Assembly: GCF_030915405.1 (NCBI RefSeq)
Contig: NZ_CP133262.1
Span: 1,240,001 to 1,304,000, forward strand
From: Neobacillus nitrireducens
Lineage (GTDB): Bacteria > Bacillota > Bacilli > Bacillales > Cytobacillaceae
DNA length: 64,000 nucleotides
Reading direction: 5' to 3'
The notes under the pieces were generated by a model that did not search any database, was not told where the DNA came from, and worked only from the letters and a program-made list of their open reading frames with translations. Position numbers and translations under genes: made by a program. Positions 53,914 through 62,036 of the stretch are shown here, piece by piece. Position 1 is the first letter of the stretch. Each line of letters begins with the position of its first letter.

Positions 53914-54900
53914 ATGTACAAATCTACTAAACTGGATTTATTTCCATATCCTTTTCGAAACATTAAAGAAGGTACCAACTACCGTTATTCAAATGACTTA
54001 AAAAAACTTGAAAAGCATGAACAAAATTGTGTTGTCATAACACCAGAATATGAAAAACAAATAAAAAGAAAAAGGGAATTACTTAATGAACAACCTGAAG
54101 TAAGATTCCAATCCTATCCACATACCATGGAAATGCAATGGGAAGTAGCAGAAATGCTGATTAATATGGCGGTTGAACGCTACCCGGAGCATTTCCAAGT
54201 TGAAAAAAATGGTAATTACTGGACTTTTCATAATTTAATCCTAAATGAAACGGAATCTTTCAAATTTGGTGATGAATCTAGCATCGAGCTAGAGCCGCTT
54301 GATCTAGTTGGCCGTCATTTCGCCACTGACTTTGTATTAATGGTTCTTCGGGATGACAATCTTTATTTGGAAGTTGCTCAAGAATCCTATGCAGCTTTAT
54401 TCTCCCCTCACTGGAATAAAGGAATGTCCTTTGACGAAATTCATGGACCGGTACCATTTGTATCACGCACAGGTGTACCGCTAGTTGAAAGAGTTCGTAA
54501 TTTCTTAATACGCAATGTTTTACCAGGTGAGCCATGGACCAGAATCAATTGGAATTTGATGGCAAACCGTTGGGATGTAAATTATGAAACATATGATATA
54601 TGGGGACCAACACGCTCTCTAGTCACTCCAGAAAATGCCGGTAAACTAGTAAGACTTCGTGTAGAAGAACAATTTTTCTATCGTATGCCTAGAAGTAATG
54701 CGATTTTGTTCGTATTAAATACTCAATTCCTGCCAATGGAAGATTTGACATTAAAACCAGAATGGCTTGAACAAACCTACTCTATCCTCTCGGATATTCC
54801 TAAACCAATGGCTGATTATAAAGGATTTACCCCATTTATCGAACCTACTGTAGAATATTTGAAAAACTTGGTTGAAAAAGTAAAATTACAAACTAACTAG
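53914..54900 (+). CDS. heme-dependent oxidative N-demethylase-type protein (DUF3445)
   Basis: 328-aa protein of the DUF3445 family. Characterised members are the heme subunit of dimethylamine monooxygenase and related oxidative N-demethylases that turn secondary or tertiary N-methyl amines into the demethylated amine and formaldehyde (established for Pseudomonas/marine proteins). The start ALDLFPYPFR-like LDLFPYPFRN, the long family core with LEVAQESYAALFSPHW, FVSRTGVPLVERVRNFLIR, RINWNLMANRWDV and LRVEEQFFYRMPRS are typical. The following two genes encode the DmmA- and DmmB-like partners. Substrate not known from sequence. Confidence 0.87.
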   Translation: MYKSTKLDLFPYPFRNIKEGTNYRYSNDLKKLEKHEQNCVVITPEYEKQIKRKRELLNEQPEVRFQSYPHTMEMQWEVAEMLINMAVERYPEHFQVEKNGNYWTFHNLILNETESFKFGDESSIELEPLDLVGRHFATDFVLMVLRDDNLYLEVAQESYAALFSPHWNKGMSFDEIHGPVPFVSRTGVPLVERVRNFLIRNVLPGEPWTRINWNLMANRWDVNYETYDIWGPTRSLVTPENAGKLVRLRVEEQFFYRMPRSNAILFVLNTQFLPMEDLTLKPEWLEQTYSILSDIPKPMADYKGFTPFIEPTVEYLKNLVEKVKLQTN

Positions 54901-54925
54901 CGTGCAATGATTGGAGGTATGTAAA

Positions 54926-55444
54926 GTGGTATACAACAGCCCAGTATTATTTGATCAATCAGAAACAATTGTAGAAAAATTCACAGTAAGACATGATAGG
55001 AGAAAATTACTTATTATTTCTGCTGAACCAAGAGAAGCAGTAACAATCCAACAATTTACGAACGAAATAAATGACCAAAAAGAATATGAACTTATCGAAA
55101 TCAATGATGAATTACAATTAAAAAATATTAGCGAAGTGTTTGATCGTCAAAAAATGGGGACACAACTTTATATCTCAGCTAAATGGGAGGATGCGGTTCC
55201 TATTTTTTCTTCAGCGATTGAGGCTGGGTTTTCAGAAGATGGAATTCAAACACTTATTTCTGGCGAGAAGAGACGATATGTTTATTGTATGAAATGCTAT
55301 CATCTACAGGAAGTTGAACCTAAAGAATCAGATACAATTTGTTGCCATTGCCAAATCAGCTTAGAAATTGGTCCTTTCTTCTCCATAGAGCGAAAAGGAT
55401 ATATTGGATATCCTTACAACCCAGCTTTCGTAACATCAATTTAA
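54926..55444 (+). CDS. DmmA-like subunit with rubredoxin-like Cys motifs
   Basis: 172-aa protein, start at GTG 54926 after GGAGG (an upstream TTG is less likely). The C-terminal third has CMKC and CCHC pairs (YVYCMKCYHLQEV, TICCHCQISLE), which suit a rubredoxin or zinc site, as in the dimethylamine monooxygenase subunit DmmA family. The N-terminal part is beta/alpha with no obvious motif. It lies 25 nt after the DUF3445 gene and 56 nt before the reductase gene. It probably works in electron delivery to, or assembly of, the demethylase. Confidence 0.82.
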   Translation: MVYNSPVLFDQSETIVEKFTVRHDRRKLLIISAEPREAVTIQQFTNEINDQKEYELIEINDELQLKNISEVFDRQKMGTQLYISAKWEDAVPIFSSAIEAGFSEDGIQTLISGEKRRYVYCMKCYHLQEVEPKESDTICCHCQISLEIGPFFSIERKGYIGYPYNPAFVTSI

Positions 55445-55500
55445 TAGTTACATGAGAAGTAAAAAGTAGAATTAAAGTCATAACGATGGGAGTGATGTTT

Positions 55501-56475
55501 ATGAGAGCATTCGGAAAGATTAAAGTTTACGTAGGAAAAATAGTACAGGAAACAAGAACGGTAAGGCGCTTCCACTTGTATCCGGTTGATGTAGAATTAC
55601 TGCCTGCATTTACAGGTGGTTCCCATATCGCTACATTTGTAAAAAGCGGTAATGGCGTTATTGAAAGAAATTACTCTCTTGTCAGCCATCCAACCGACCG
55701 TACTCAATATGCAATTGCCATTCGGAAGGATGACGCTTCAAGAGGTGGTTCCGTTTATTGGCATGATCAGATCAATGTGGGCGATCATTTAGAAATCAGT
55801 TGGCCTAAAAATCATTTCCCGCTGGCTTTCAAAGGAGCTAAACATCATGTATTTTATGCAGCTGGAATCGGTATTACTCCATTTATGACCATGATGGAGG
55901 ATTTAACAGCAGAAGGAAAATCATTTGAATTACATTATTCTGCAAGAACGAATGAAGATTGTGCTTTTTATGACGAATTGCAGTCAAAATATCCCGGTAA
56001 ATGTCACTTCTATTTTTCAAGAACAGAAAATCCTACTAGAATGACACCTGTAACCATGGCGGAACATCGGATTGGCACACATGTGTATTTCTGTGGACCC
56101 GTTTCAATGGTGAAAGAATACAAGGTAGCAGCGGACTCATACGGTTACCCAAGTCATTCCATTCATTTTGAATTATTTGCCACGACTGATGAAGGAGCGA
56201 AAAATCCTTTTGTTGTAAAATTAGCGAACAGCGGGAATCAGGTGGAAGTTTCTGAAGAAGAAACGTTATTAGAAGCCCTATTAAAAGCTGGGATAGAAGC
56301 TCCCTATTCTTGTAAGGTAGGTGGATGCGGTAGCTGCGAAGTACAAGTAGTTGAAGGTGAGGTTGATCATCGAGATCACTTCTACAAAGATGAAGAAAGA
56401 CGTACGAAGAAAGTTATTTTAACCTGTTGCTCGAGAGCAAAAGAACTTGAAAAAGAGCTCGTTTTAGAACTATAA
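55501..56475 (+). CDS. PDR/VanB-type oxidoreductase (flavin, NAD, C-terminal 2Fe-2S), DmmB-like
   Basis: 324-aa reductase, ATG at 55501 with GGGAGTGAT upstream. Flavin-binding RNYSLVSHP (about 60-68), NAD-binding GIGITPFMTMM (about 122-132), and plant-type [2Fe-2S] ligands in CKVGGCGSC plus a distal Cys (about 275-310). This is the phthalate dioxygenase reductase/VanB arrangement. It transfers electrons from NAD(P)H to an oxygenase, here most likely the heme demethylase encoded two genes upstream. Confidence 0.9.
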   Translation: MRAFGKIKVYVGKIVQETRTVRRFHLYPVDVELLPAFTGGSHIATFVKSGNGVIERNYSLVSHPTDRTQYAIAIRKDDASRGGSVYWHDQINVGDHLEISWPKNHFPLAFKGAKHHVFYAAGIGITPFMTMMEDLTAEGKSFELHYSARTNEDCAFYDELQSKYPGKCHFYFSRTENPTRMTPVTMAEHRIGTHVYFCGPVSMVKEYKVAADSYGYPSHSIHFELFATTDEGAKNPFVVKLANSGNQVEVSEEETLLEALLKAGIEAPYSCKVGGCGSCEVQVVEGEVDHRDHFYKDEERRTKKVILTCCSRAKELEKELVLEL

Positions 56476-56560
56476 TAGTGACTTTTTTCTGTAATAGATT
56501 CATAATTTTCATCTTTGGTATCTAAAAACGCTGAGGCGTATAAAATTGGAGGCAATTCTT

Positions 56561-58057
56561 ATGACAACAACCACTCAAGTATTAGAATTAAAGATGCTTA
56601 TTAATGGTGAATGGAGACTTTCTAGTAATCCAGATTCCAATAAGGTAATTAATCCGGCAAATGGTGAATTAATTGCGATCGCTCCTAGAGCAACAGTTGA
56701 AGAAACCAAAGAAGCCATCAAAGCGGCAAAAGAAACGTTTGAAAGTGGGGTATGGTCTAAGCTAAGTGCACAAGAACGTGCTCATTACCTATTGAAAATT
56801 GCTGATAAAATTGATGAAAAACACGATGAACTAGTAGATCTTGAGGTAAAAGATAATGGAAAAATTAAAGCCGAGGCTGATATTGATATAAGTGATGCTG
56901 CCTCTTGTTTCCGCTATTATGCCGGCCTAATTAGGACTCCAGATGGACAAACATACCATGTTGCCGATCCAATGCAAACGATGGTAGTACGTGAACCAGT
57001 AGGGGTTACAGGGTTAATTGTTCCTTGGAATTTCCCATTCTTAATGAGTGTTTGGAAATTTGCTCCTGCGTTAGCAGCTGGAAATACGATTGTGTATAAG
57101 CCAGCTGAAGTAACTCCGGTAACTGCGACGAAATTAGTTGAAATTATAGAAGAGGTTGGTGTCCCTAAAGGTGTAGTCAATTTGGTATTAGGAAAAGGCT
57201 CTGTAATTGGCGAGGTTATCGCAGCCAGCCTTGATGTAGATATGGTGTCATTTACAGGAAGCACTGAGGTAGGAAGAAGCATTATGCGTAACGCTGCAGG
57301 CAATTTGAAAAAAATCTCCCTTGAATTAGGTGGAAAGTCACCAAATATTATATTTGCTGATGCTGATTTTGAAGCTGCTGTTGATCATGCATTATTAGGT
57401 ATTTTTTATGGCTCTGGTCAAGTATGTTCTGCTGGAAGCCGAATTATTGTTGAAGAAAGCATTTATGATCAATTCGTTGAGGAGTTCGTAAGACGCGCCA
57501 AAAATATCAACGTAGGACCAGGATTAGAAGAAGGTTCTGAAATGGGTGCCATTGTCAGTGAAGCACAGCTTAATACTATTCTAGAATATATCGAAATCGG
57601 TAAAAAAGAAGGCGCAACATTAGCATGTGGTGGAAATCGTCTTACGGAAAATGGTTTAGATAAAGGATTCTTTGTTCAACCAACCGTATTCATTAATGTA
57701 TCTTCAGAGATGAGGATCGTAAAAGAAGAAATCTTCGGACCTGTGGGCGTTATTCAAAAGTTTAAAAATGAAGAAGAAGCAATTAAACTGGCAAATGACA
57801 CAATTTATGGTCTTGCCGGCGGCGTATTTACTTCAGATGGAGCAAAAGCACTGCGAGTAATTAAACAAGTACGTGCTGGGATAACTTGGATTAACGCTTA
57901 TGGACCAACTTACAACGAAGCGCCATGGCATGGATATAAACAAAGTGGCATCGGTTCAAGCCTTGGAACATTTGGATTAGATGAATTCCAAGAAGTGAAA
58001 CAAATTAACATAAATCTTGCTGTAGGACCAACAGGCTGGTTTTCAGACGATAAATAA
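56561..58057 (+). CDS. aldehyde dehydrogenase (betaine aldehyde dehydrogenase-like)
   Basis: 498-aa NAD(P)+ aldehyde dehydrogenase. ATG at 56561 after TTGGAGG. Motifs: GVTGLIVPWNFPFLMSVWK, FTGSTEVGRSIM, catalytic Glu in LELGGKSPNII and catalytic Cys in GSGQVCSAGSR. Sequence style is close to betaine/aminoaldehyde dehydrogenases. In this operon it would oxidise the aldehyde released after amine demethylation/deamination, or formaldehyde; the choice is open. Same operon as the demethylase genes (85 nt downstream of the reductase gene). Confidence 0.88.
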   Translation: MTTTTQVLELKMLINGEWRLSSNPDSNKVINPANGELIAIAPRATVEETKEAIKAAKETFESGVWSKLSAQERAHYLLKIADKIDEKHDELVDLEVKDNGKIKAEADIDISDAASCFRYYAGLIRTPDGQTYHVADPMQTMVVREPVGVTGLIVPWNFPFLMSVWKFAPALAAGNTIVYKPAEVTPVTATKLVEIIEEVGVPKGVVNLVLGKGSVIGEVIAASLDVDMVSFTGSTEVGRSIMRNAAGNLKKISLELGGKSPNIIFADADFEAAVDHALLGIFYGSGQVCSAGSRIIVEESIYDQFVEEFVRRAKNINVGPGLEEGSEMGAIVSEAQLNTILEYIEIGKKEGATLACGGNRLTENGLDKGFFVQPTVFINVSSEMRIVKEEIFGPVGVIQKFKNEEEAIKLANDTIYGLAGGVFTSDGAKALRVIKQVRAGITWINAYGPTYNEAPWHGYKQSGIGSSLGTFGLDEFQEVKQININLAVGPTGWFSDDK

Positions 58058-58120
58058 CGATTAAAATAAATTAACTTTCTAATTAACTAAAGTTTACTGA
58101 ATATTAGCATAACTATACAT

Positions 58121-58136
58121 TGGCACAGTACTGGCA
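58121..58136 (+). promoter_or_regulatory. sigma-54 promoter of APC permease
   Basis: TGGCACAGTACTGGCA preserves the GG and GC positions of the -24/-12 consensus with correct spacing (one mismatch in the -12 TTGC). It lies about 40 nt before the permease start, so the permease can be switched on with the demethylase operon. Confidence 0.7.
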
Positions 58137-58174
58137 AATAGAATTTAATTACTATTTAAAGGAGGCTCAAAAAT

Positions 58175-59710
58175 ATGCAAAAAAATCAGAACAACATAAT
58201 TGATGGATCTGCGACAGAACATCATGATAGTGATGCTGCGCAACTGGCATCGCTTGGATATAAATCTGAATTTCGCCGCGACATGAGTCCATGGGCAAAC
58301 TTTTCGCTTGGGTTCACATATCTATCTCCTGTAGTAGGTGTGTACACACTATTTGCATACGCACTTGCGGTTGGCGGGCCGGCAATGATTTGGAGTTTTG
58401 TTATTGTCGGACTCGGACAATTACTAGTGGCACTTATCTTTAGTGAGATAGTTGCTCAATACCCTGTTTCAGGGGGAGTTTACCCTTGGGCCCGAAGATT
58501 ATGGGGCCGCAAGTGGGCTTGGATGACTGGCTGGGTATACTTGATAGCTTTGCTTGTGACAATTGCCAGTGTTGTATACGGAGCAGGACCTTTTCTAGGA
58601 CAAATTTTAGGGTTTCAAGCATCTGTGGACTCCACGATAATATGTGCTCTAATCATTCTTGTACTTGCGACTATCATTAATTTTCTTGGTACAAAGGTTC
58701 TTGCAACTGCAGCCATAATTGGTTTTGCTGCTGAGATTATTGGTGCGCTTGTTGTTGGTGGCTGGTTGCTTTTAACGGAAAGACATCACGGTCTTAACGT
58801 GCTCTTTGATTCTTTTGGTGCTCAAGGTAGTGGCAGCTATTTTATTGCATTTGCAGCAGCTTCATTAATTGGAATTTTTCAATATTATGGGTTCGAAGCT
58901 TGTGGTGATGTAGCTGAAGAAGTACCGAATCCGGGTGTTCTTATACCGAAGGCCATGCGTCGGACGATTTACATTGGCGGTGCTGCGGCAACTTTTGTTT
59001 GCGTTTCTTTAATCCTTGCCGTTGCTGATATCCCAGCTGTCATCGCTGGTGAGGACGTAAACCCTGTGGATACAATACTAAACGATGCTTTTGGCCCTAT
59101 TGGAGCAAAAATTGTACTGGGTATTGTAGTGATTTCTTTCCTTTCATGTGCAATGAGTTTACAGGCGGCAGCAAGCAGACTTGCTTATTCGTATGGACGT
59201 GATGATATGATTATAGGAAGCCGATTGTTAAAGAAGTTTTCCGCTACTCGCCACATCCCACCATATGCACTTCTCCTTGCGGCTTTTGCGCCTGCCATCA
59301 TTGTGCTTGGATCAAAAGTGTCTGCAGATGCAATCACAAAGATAGTCAGTTTTGCGGCTTTTGGCATTTATCTTGGATTCCAACTGGTTGTCCTTGCTGC
59401 GCTTCGAGCTAGACTTAAAGGATGGAAGCCAAGTGGGAAGTATCAATTAGGCAAGTGGGGACTGCCTATCAATATTGGTGCACTTATTTACGGAATTATC
59501 GCTATGATTAACATGTGCTGGCCAAGAACGCCAGATGCACCGTGGTTTGATAACTATATCGTGCTCATTTCAGGAGTGGTAGTTGTTGTTACTGGACTAG
59601 TGTATATGATGATTCATCGCAGCTATGGACATAGCAGTATGCCGTATAATGATGCAATACCGAAAAAATATATCTCGGAGCAAAACGAGCCCAAAGACAT
59701 ATCAATGTAG
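58175..59710 (+). CDS. APC-superfamily amino acid/amine permease
   Basis: 511-aa permease with about 12 membrane segments; VSGGVYPWARRLWGRKWAWM-like segment and GFEACGDVAEEVPNPG resemble amino acid/GABA/choline-type permeases (UGA4/BAT1 style). AAAGGAGG precedes the ATG at 58175. It probably imports the N-methylated amine or amino acid for the upstream operon. It is followed by a terminator at 59844-59869. Confidence 0.88.
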   Translation: MQKNQNNIIDGSATEHHDSDAAQLASLGYKSEFRRDMSPWANFSLGFTYLSPVVGVYTLFAYALAVGGPAMIWSFVIVGLGQLLVALIFSEIVAQYPVSGGVYPWARRLWGRKWAWMTGWVYLIALLVTIASVVYGAGPFLGQILGFQASVDSTIICALIILVLATIINFLGTKVLATAAIIGFAAEIIGALVVGGWLLLTERHHGLNVLFDSFGAQGSGSYFIAFAAASLIGIFQYYGFEACGDVAEEVPNPGVLIPKAMRRTIYIGGAAATFVCVSLILAVADIPAVIAGEDVNPVDTILNDAFGPIGAKIVLGIVVISFLSCAMSLQAAASRLAYSYGRDDMIIGSRLLKKFSATRHIPPYALLLAAFAPAIIVLGSKVSADAITKIVSFAAFGIYLGFQLVVLAALRARLKGWKPSGKYQLGKWGLPINIGALIYGIIAMINMCWPRTPDAPWFDNYIVLISGVVVVVTGLVYMMIHRSYGHSSMPYNDAIPKKYISEQNEPKDISM

Positions 59711-59843
59711 AATTTATGCTAACTCATATTTGGTGAGTAGGTTACGTCAAGTTCCACAGTGTCCGTGTCACTACAATTCATCTGATTCCATCTTTAATTA
59801 CAAGGCTATGTTAATGAATAATGTTGATTTTTAAATAAAAGTC

Positions 59844-59869
59844 AGGGACTCTAATGTTTACGAGTCCCT
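59844..59869. terminator. terminator between permease and monooxygenase-fold gene
   Basis: AGGGACTC/GAGTCCCT form an 8-bp stem with a 10-nt loop. On the minus strand GACTTTTATTT follows; on the plus strand the tail is weak. Confidence 0.65.
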
Positions 59870-59875
59870 TAATCC

Positions 59876-60187
59876 TTAATAAGAATCCCCTTGTGATAGA
59901 TTTACCTTTTCAAAATGTTCAACTGTCGGAAAAGGGTGATAGAAACGGTGTAATAACGCTTTCCATTCTTGATACTCATTTGATTGTCTGAATCCTACAG
60001 TGTGGTCTTCTAAACTCTCCCACTTAACCAAAAGCAAATATTTACCCTCCACTTCCATACAACGCTGTAATTCGTGTGAAATATAGCCCTTCATTGTTGA
60101 GATAATTTTAGATGCTTTGCGAAATGATTCTTCATATTCCTGTTCCATTCCTGCTTTCACTTGAAGCATAGCGGATTCCAGTATCAT
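59876..60187 (-). CDS. antibiotic biosynthesis monooxygenase (ABM) domain protein
   Basis: 103-aa ferredoxin-like ABM-fold protein. The ATG at 60187 is preferred: AGGGGGAG lies 5 nt upstream. MILESAMLQVKAGMEQEYEE, the WES motif in LLVKWESLEDH and the C-terminal HRFYHPFPTVEHFE fit the family. Many members are heme- or quinone-related, function often unknown. It is monocistronic between the permease terminator and the 60276-60321 terminator. Confidence 0.85.
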   Translation of the reverse strand: MILESAMLQVKAGMEQEYEESFRKASKIISTMKGYISHELQRCMEVEGKYLLLVKWESLEDHTVGFRQSNEYQEWKALLHRFYHPFPTVEHFEKVNLSQGDSY

Positions 60188-60275
60188 TGACTCTCCCCCT
60201 AATAACAATGCTATTTCCTAATGGAAAAATTTGATAGTCTTAGGCTATCATTAGTCACGTTGTTGTAACATAGCC

Positions 60276-60321
60276 AAATACAAAGAAGGCAACTTCATAG
60301 TTAGTTGCCTTCTTTGTATTT
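60276..60321. terminator. very strong bidirectional terminator
   Basis: AAATACAAAGAAGGCAACT and its exact complement form a 19-bp stem with an 8-nt loop. It lies between glaH (ends 60411 on minus) and the ABM gene (starts 60187), and serves glaH. Confidence 0.8.
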
Positions 60322-60410
60322 GAGTTCCGAGATAAATATTCACTTACCCCAAGTATAAGGCATAATGTGGGTAACCGTGTCCAGAAAGTAATACCAGCTG
60401 TAGATAATAA

Positions 60411-61349
60411 TTATTGGTTAAATCGCCCACGTTGGCGAAGTAACTCTCGGTATAGATTCGGATCTTTTTCAAATGCAGCACGCCCATGAAGCCAGAAAAT
60501 ATTATTGATCACGACAAGATTTCCAACTGGTAGTTCCAATTCTATTACATGATTATCATTTTCCAATGATGCAGAAAGATCACGAAGATATTTTGCTTGC
60601 TCAATGGTATCAGGATAAACAAATTGATCGATAAAACATATACCAGGCTTGTTATTATAATTGAAGAAAGTTAATCTTTCAATCTCTTGATCAATGTTTT
60701 TACTTTTTGGCGCTTTATACATAAATTTATGATTTGCTAACGGATGTTTGACATACTTGTCCATTTCATTCCAGTCATCAAGATGCAATAAACGTGATTC
60801 ACCACCGCGGGCATTTTGTTCCACCATCTTCATCATTATCAGCCAATCTGTCGGCTCATCCACAAACGTACCATCTGTATGAAGTGTAAATAACCGATAT
60901 GCTTGACGAAGATACGAGTCGCTGCTATCCGTATCTTTTACAGTGAAGCGTGCATAATACTTTCCCGACATTGCATCATGATTTGGAGCTCCCAATAAAT
61001 GAGAAATAGCGGTTGAAAAAATTACATATTCGTCAGTATTTTCAGTAACACCTTCTAAACCAATAGTAAAACCACCGGATTGTCGATCATGTAAAATGCT
61101 CAGAAGAAGTTCAGCAAACTCTTCCCCGACTTGATTCAATAGATAAGAAGCAACAATATGGCGAGCAAATGGCGTATATTCCAAATGCCGAACGGAAATA
61201 TCGTCCTGTTTTACTGCTTCCAGAAAATTAGAAAGCGCATTTGTTGAAATATTAATGTGATATAATCGGTCACTTTGAGGATGCGGTTCAATTTCATAAG
61301 CTTGTGTTTTTTGAACAAATTTTAATGCTTTCTTTTCGATAACATTCAT
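60411..61349 (-). CDS. glaH: glutarate 2-hydroxylase (GlaH/CsiD)
   Basis: 312-aa Fe(II)/2-oxoglutarate oxygenase that hydroxylates glutarate to L-2-hydroxyglutarate with decarboxylation of 2-oxoglutarate. ATG at 61349 after AGGAGG (TTG at 61352 unlikely). Metal site HTDG (LFTLHTDGTFVDEPTDWL) and distal histidine in FWLHGRAAF; MVEQNARGGESRLLHLDDW is the CsiD signature. In E. coli csiD-lhgO-gabDTP form one operon; here lhgO and gab-like genes are nearby on both sides. Confidence 0.93.
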   Translation of the reverse strand: MNVIEKKALKFVQKTQAYEIEPHPQSDRLYHINISTNALSNFLEAVKQDDISVRHLEYTPFARHIVASYLLNQVGEEFAELLLSILHDRQSGGFTIGLEGVTENTDEYVIFSTAISHLLGAPNHDAMSGKYYARFTVKDTDSSDSYLRQAYRLFTLHTDGTFVDEPTDWLIMMKMVEQNARGGESRLLHLDDWNEMDKYVKHPLANHKFMYKAPKSKNIDQEIERLTFFNYNNKPGICFIDQFVYPDTIEQAKYLRDLSASLENDNHVIELELPVGNLVVINNIFWLHGRAAFEKDPNLYRELLRQRGRFNQ

Positions 61350-61404
61350 CAATAAAACCTCCTGAATAATGATTAAATTATCTGTTATCCACTTGAAAAC
61401 AAAA

Positions 61405-61449
61405 ATAGCCAGTTATTCTGCTCAATAAAGACACAGTATAACTGGCTAT
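61405..61449 (-). terminator. hairpin between DUF3870 gene and glaH
   Basis: ATAGCCAGTTAT/ATAACTGGCTAT form a perfect 12-bp stem with a 21-nt loop and TTTTTG follows on the minus strand. It may end the lhgO-DUF3870 transcript or act as a leader hairpin of glaH, whose start is 56 nt downstream. Confidence 0.6.
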
Positions 61450-61642
61450 TATCTACCTTATTGCCCTACATTAATAGAGTCATAGTAAATTTCACAGTTT
61501 TTTATTAAATTAATTTCCAAGTTTATAACAAACATGATCCACGTTTTTGAAAAGGTGACTATTCAAAAGGCGAATATACATTTTATTATCTATTAAAATA
61601 TTAATCTATTTTTTCAATAGTGTCAATATTAATAATATTGTT

Positions 61643-61978
61643 TCATTTAACTGCTTTAATCTCATTTTTTTGCTGGTGATAGTAGAGAGAAAGGTCTTTT
61701 AGAGCAGCAATCAGCGCATTTATTGCTTTCCCGCGGTAATAATACTGAATATACTCAACATGTTTGTCAATTTCCTCATTCAAACTGATTCCCTTCAGTA
61801 AATTGCCAATGAATTCTCTCCCGTGCTCCGTTGCAAGTGTACAAGATGCTTCTAATATAACTCCATATTTAGTTTCCACTTCTGCCGTAATCGTTAATGT
61901 ATCAAACACACTTTTAGCCGCCATCCCCTGTGGCAATCTTGCATGGCCAGCAATAAACATGACATTTGGATTTATCAT
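61643..61978 (-). CDS. DUF3870 domain protein
   Basis: 111-aa small protein, ATG at 61978 after GAGGGAGA (an upstream TTG at 61993 is less likely). The pattern VMFIAGHARLPQGMAAKSVF, EVETKYGVILEASCTLATEH and YYRGKAINALIAALKDL matches the DUF3870 family. Conserved Cys and His residues may bind metal or a small ligand. No function is established. It sits between lhgO and glaH with a 58-nt gap to lhgO, suggesting a role in glutarate metabolism. Confidence 0.8.
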   Translation of the reverse strand: MINPNVMFIAGHARLPQGMAAKSVFDTLTITAEVETKYGVILEASCTLATEHGREFIGNLLKGISLNEEIDKHVEYIQYYYRGKAINALIAALKDLSLYYHQQKNEIKAVK

Positions 61979-62036
61979 AATTTTCTCCCTCAATTAAGCT
62001 TTATATTTTTATTTTGGTCTTACAAACATCTGTTTA

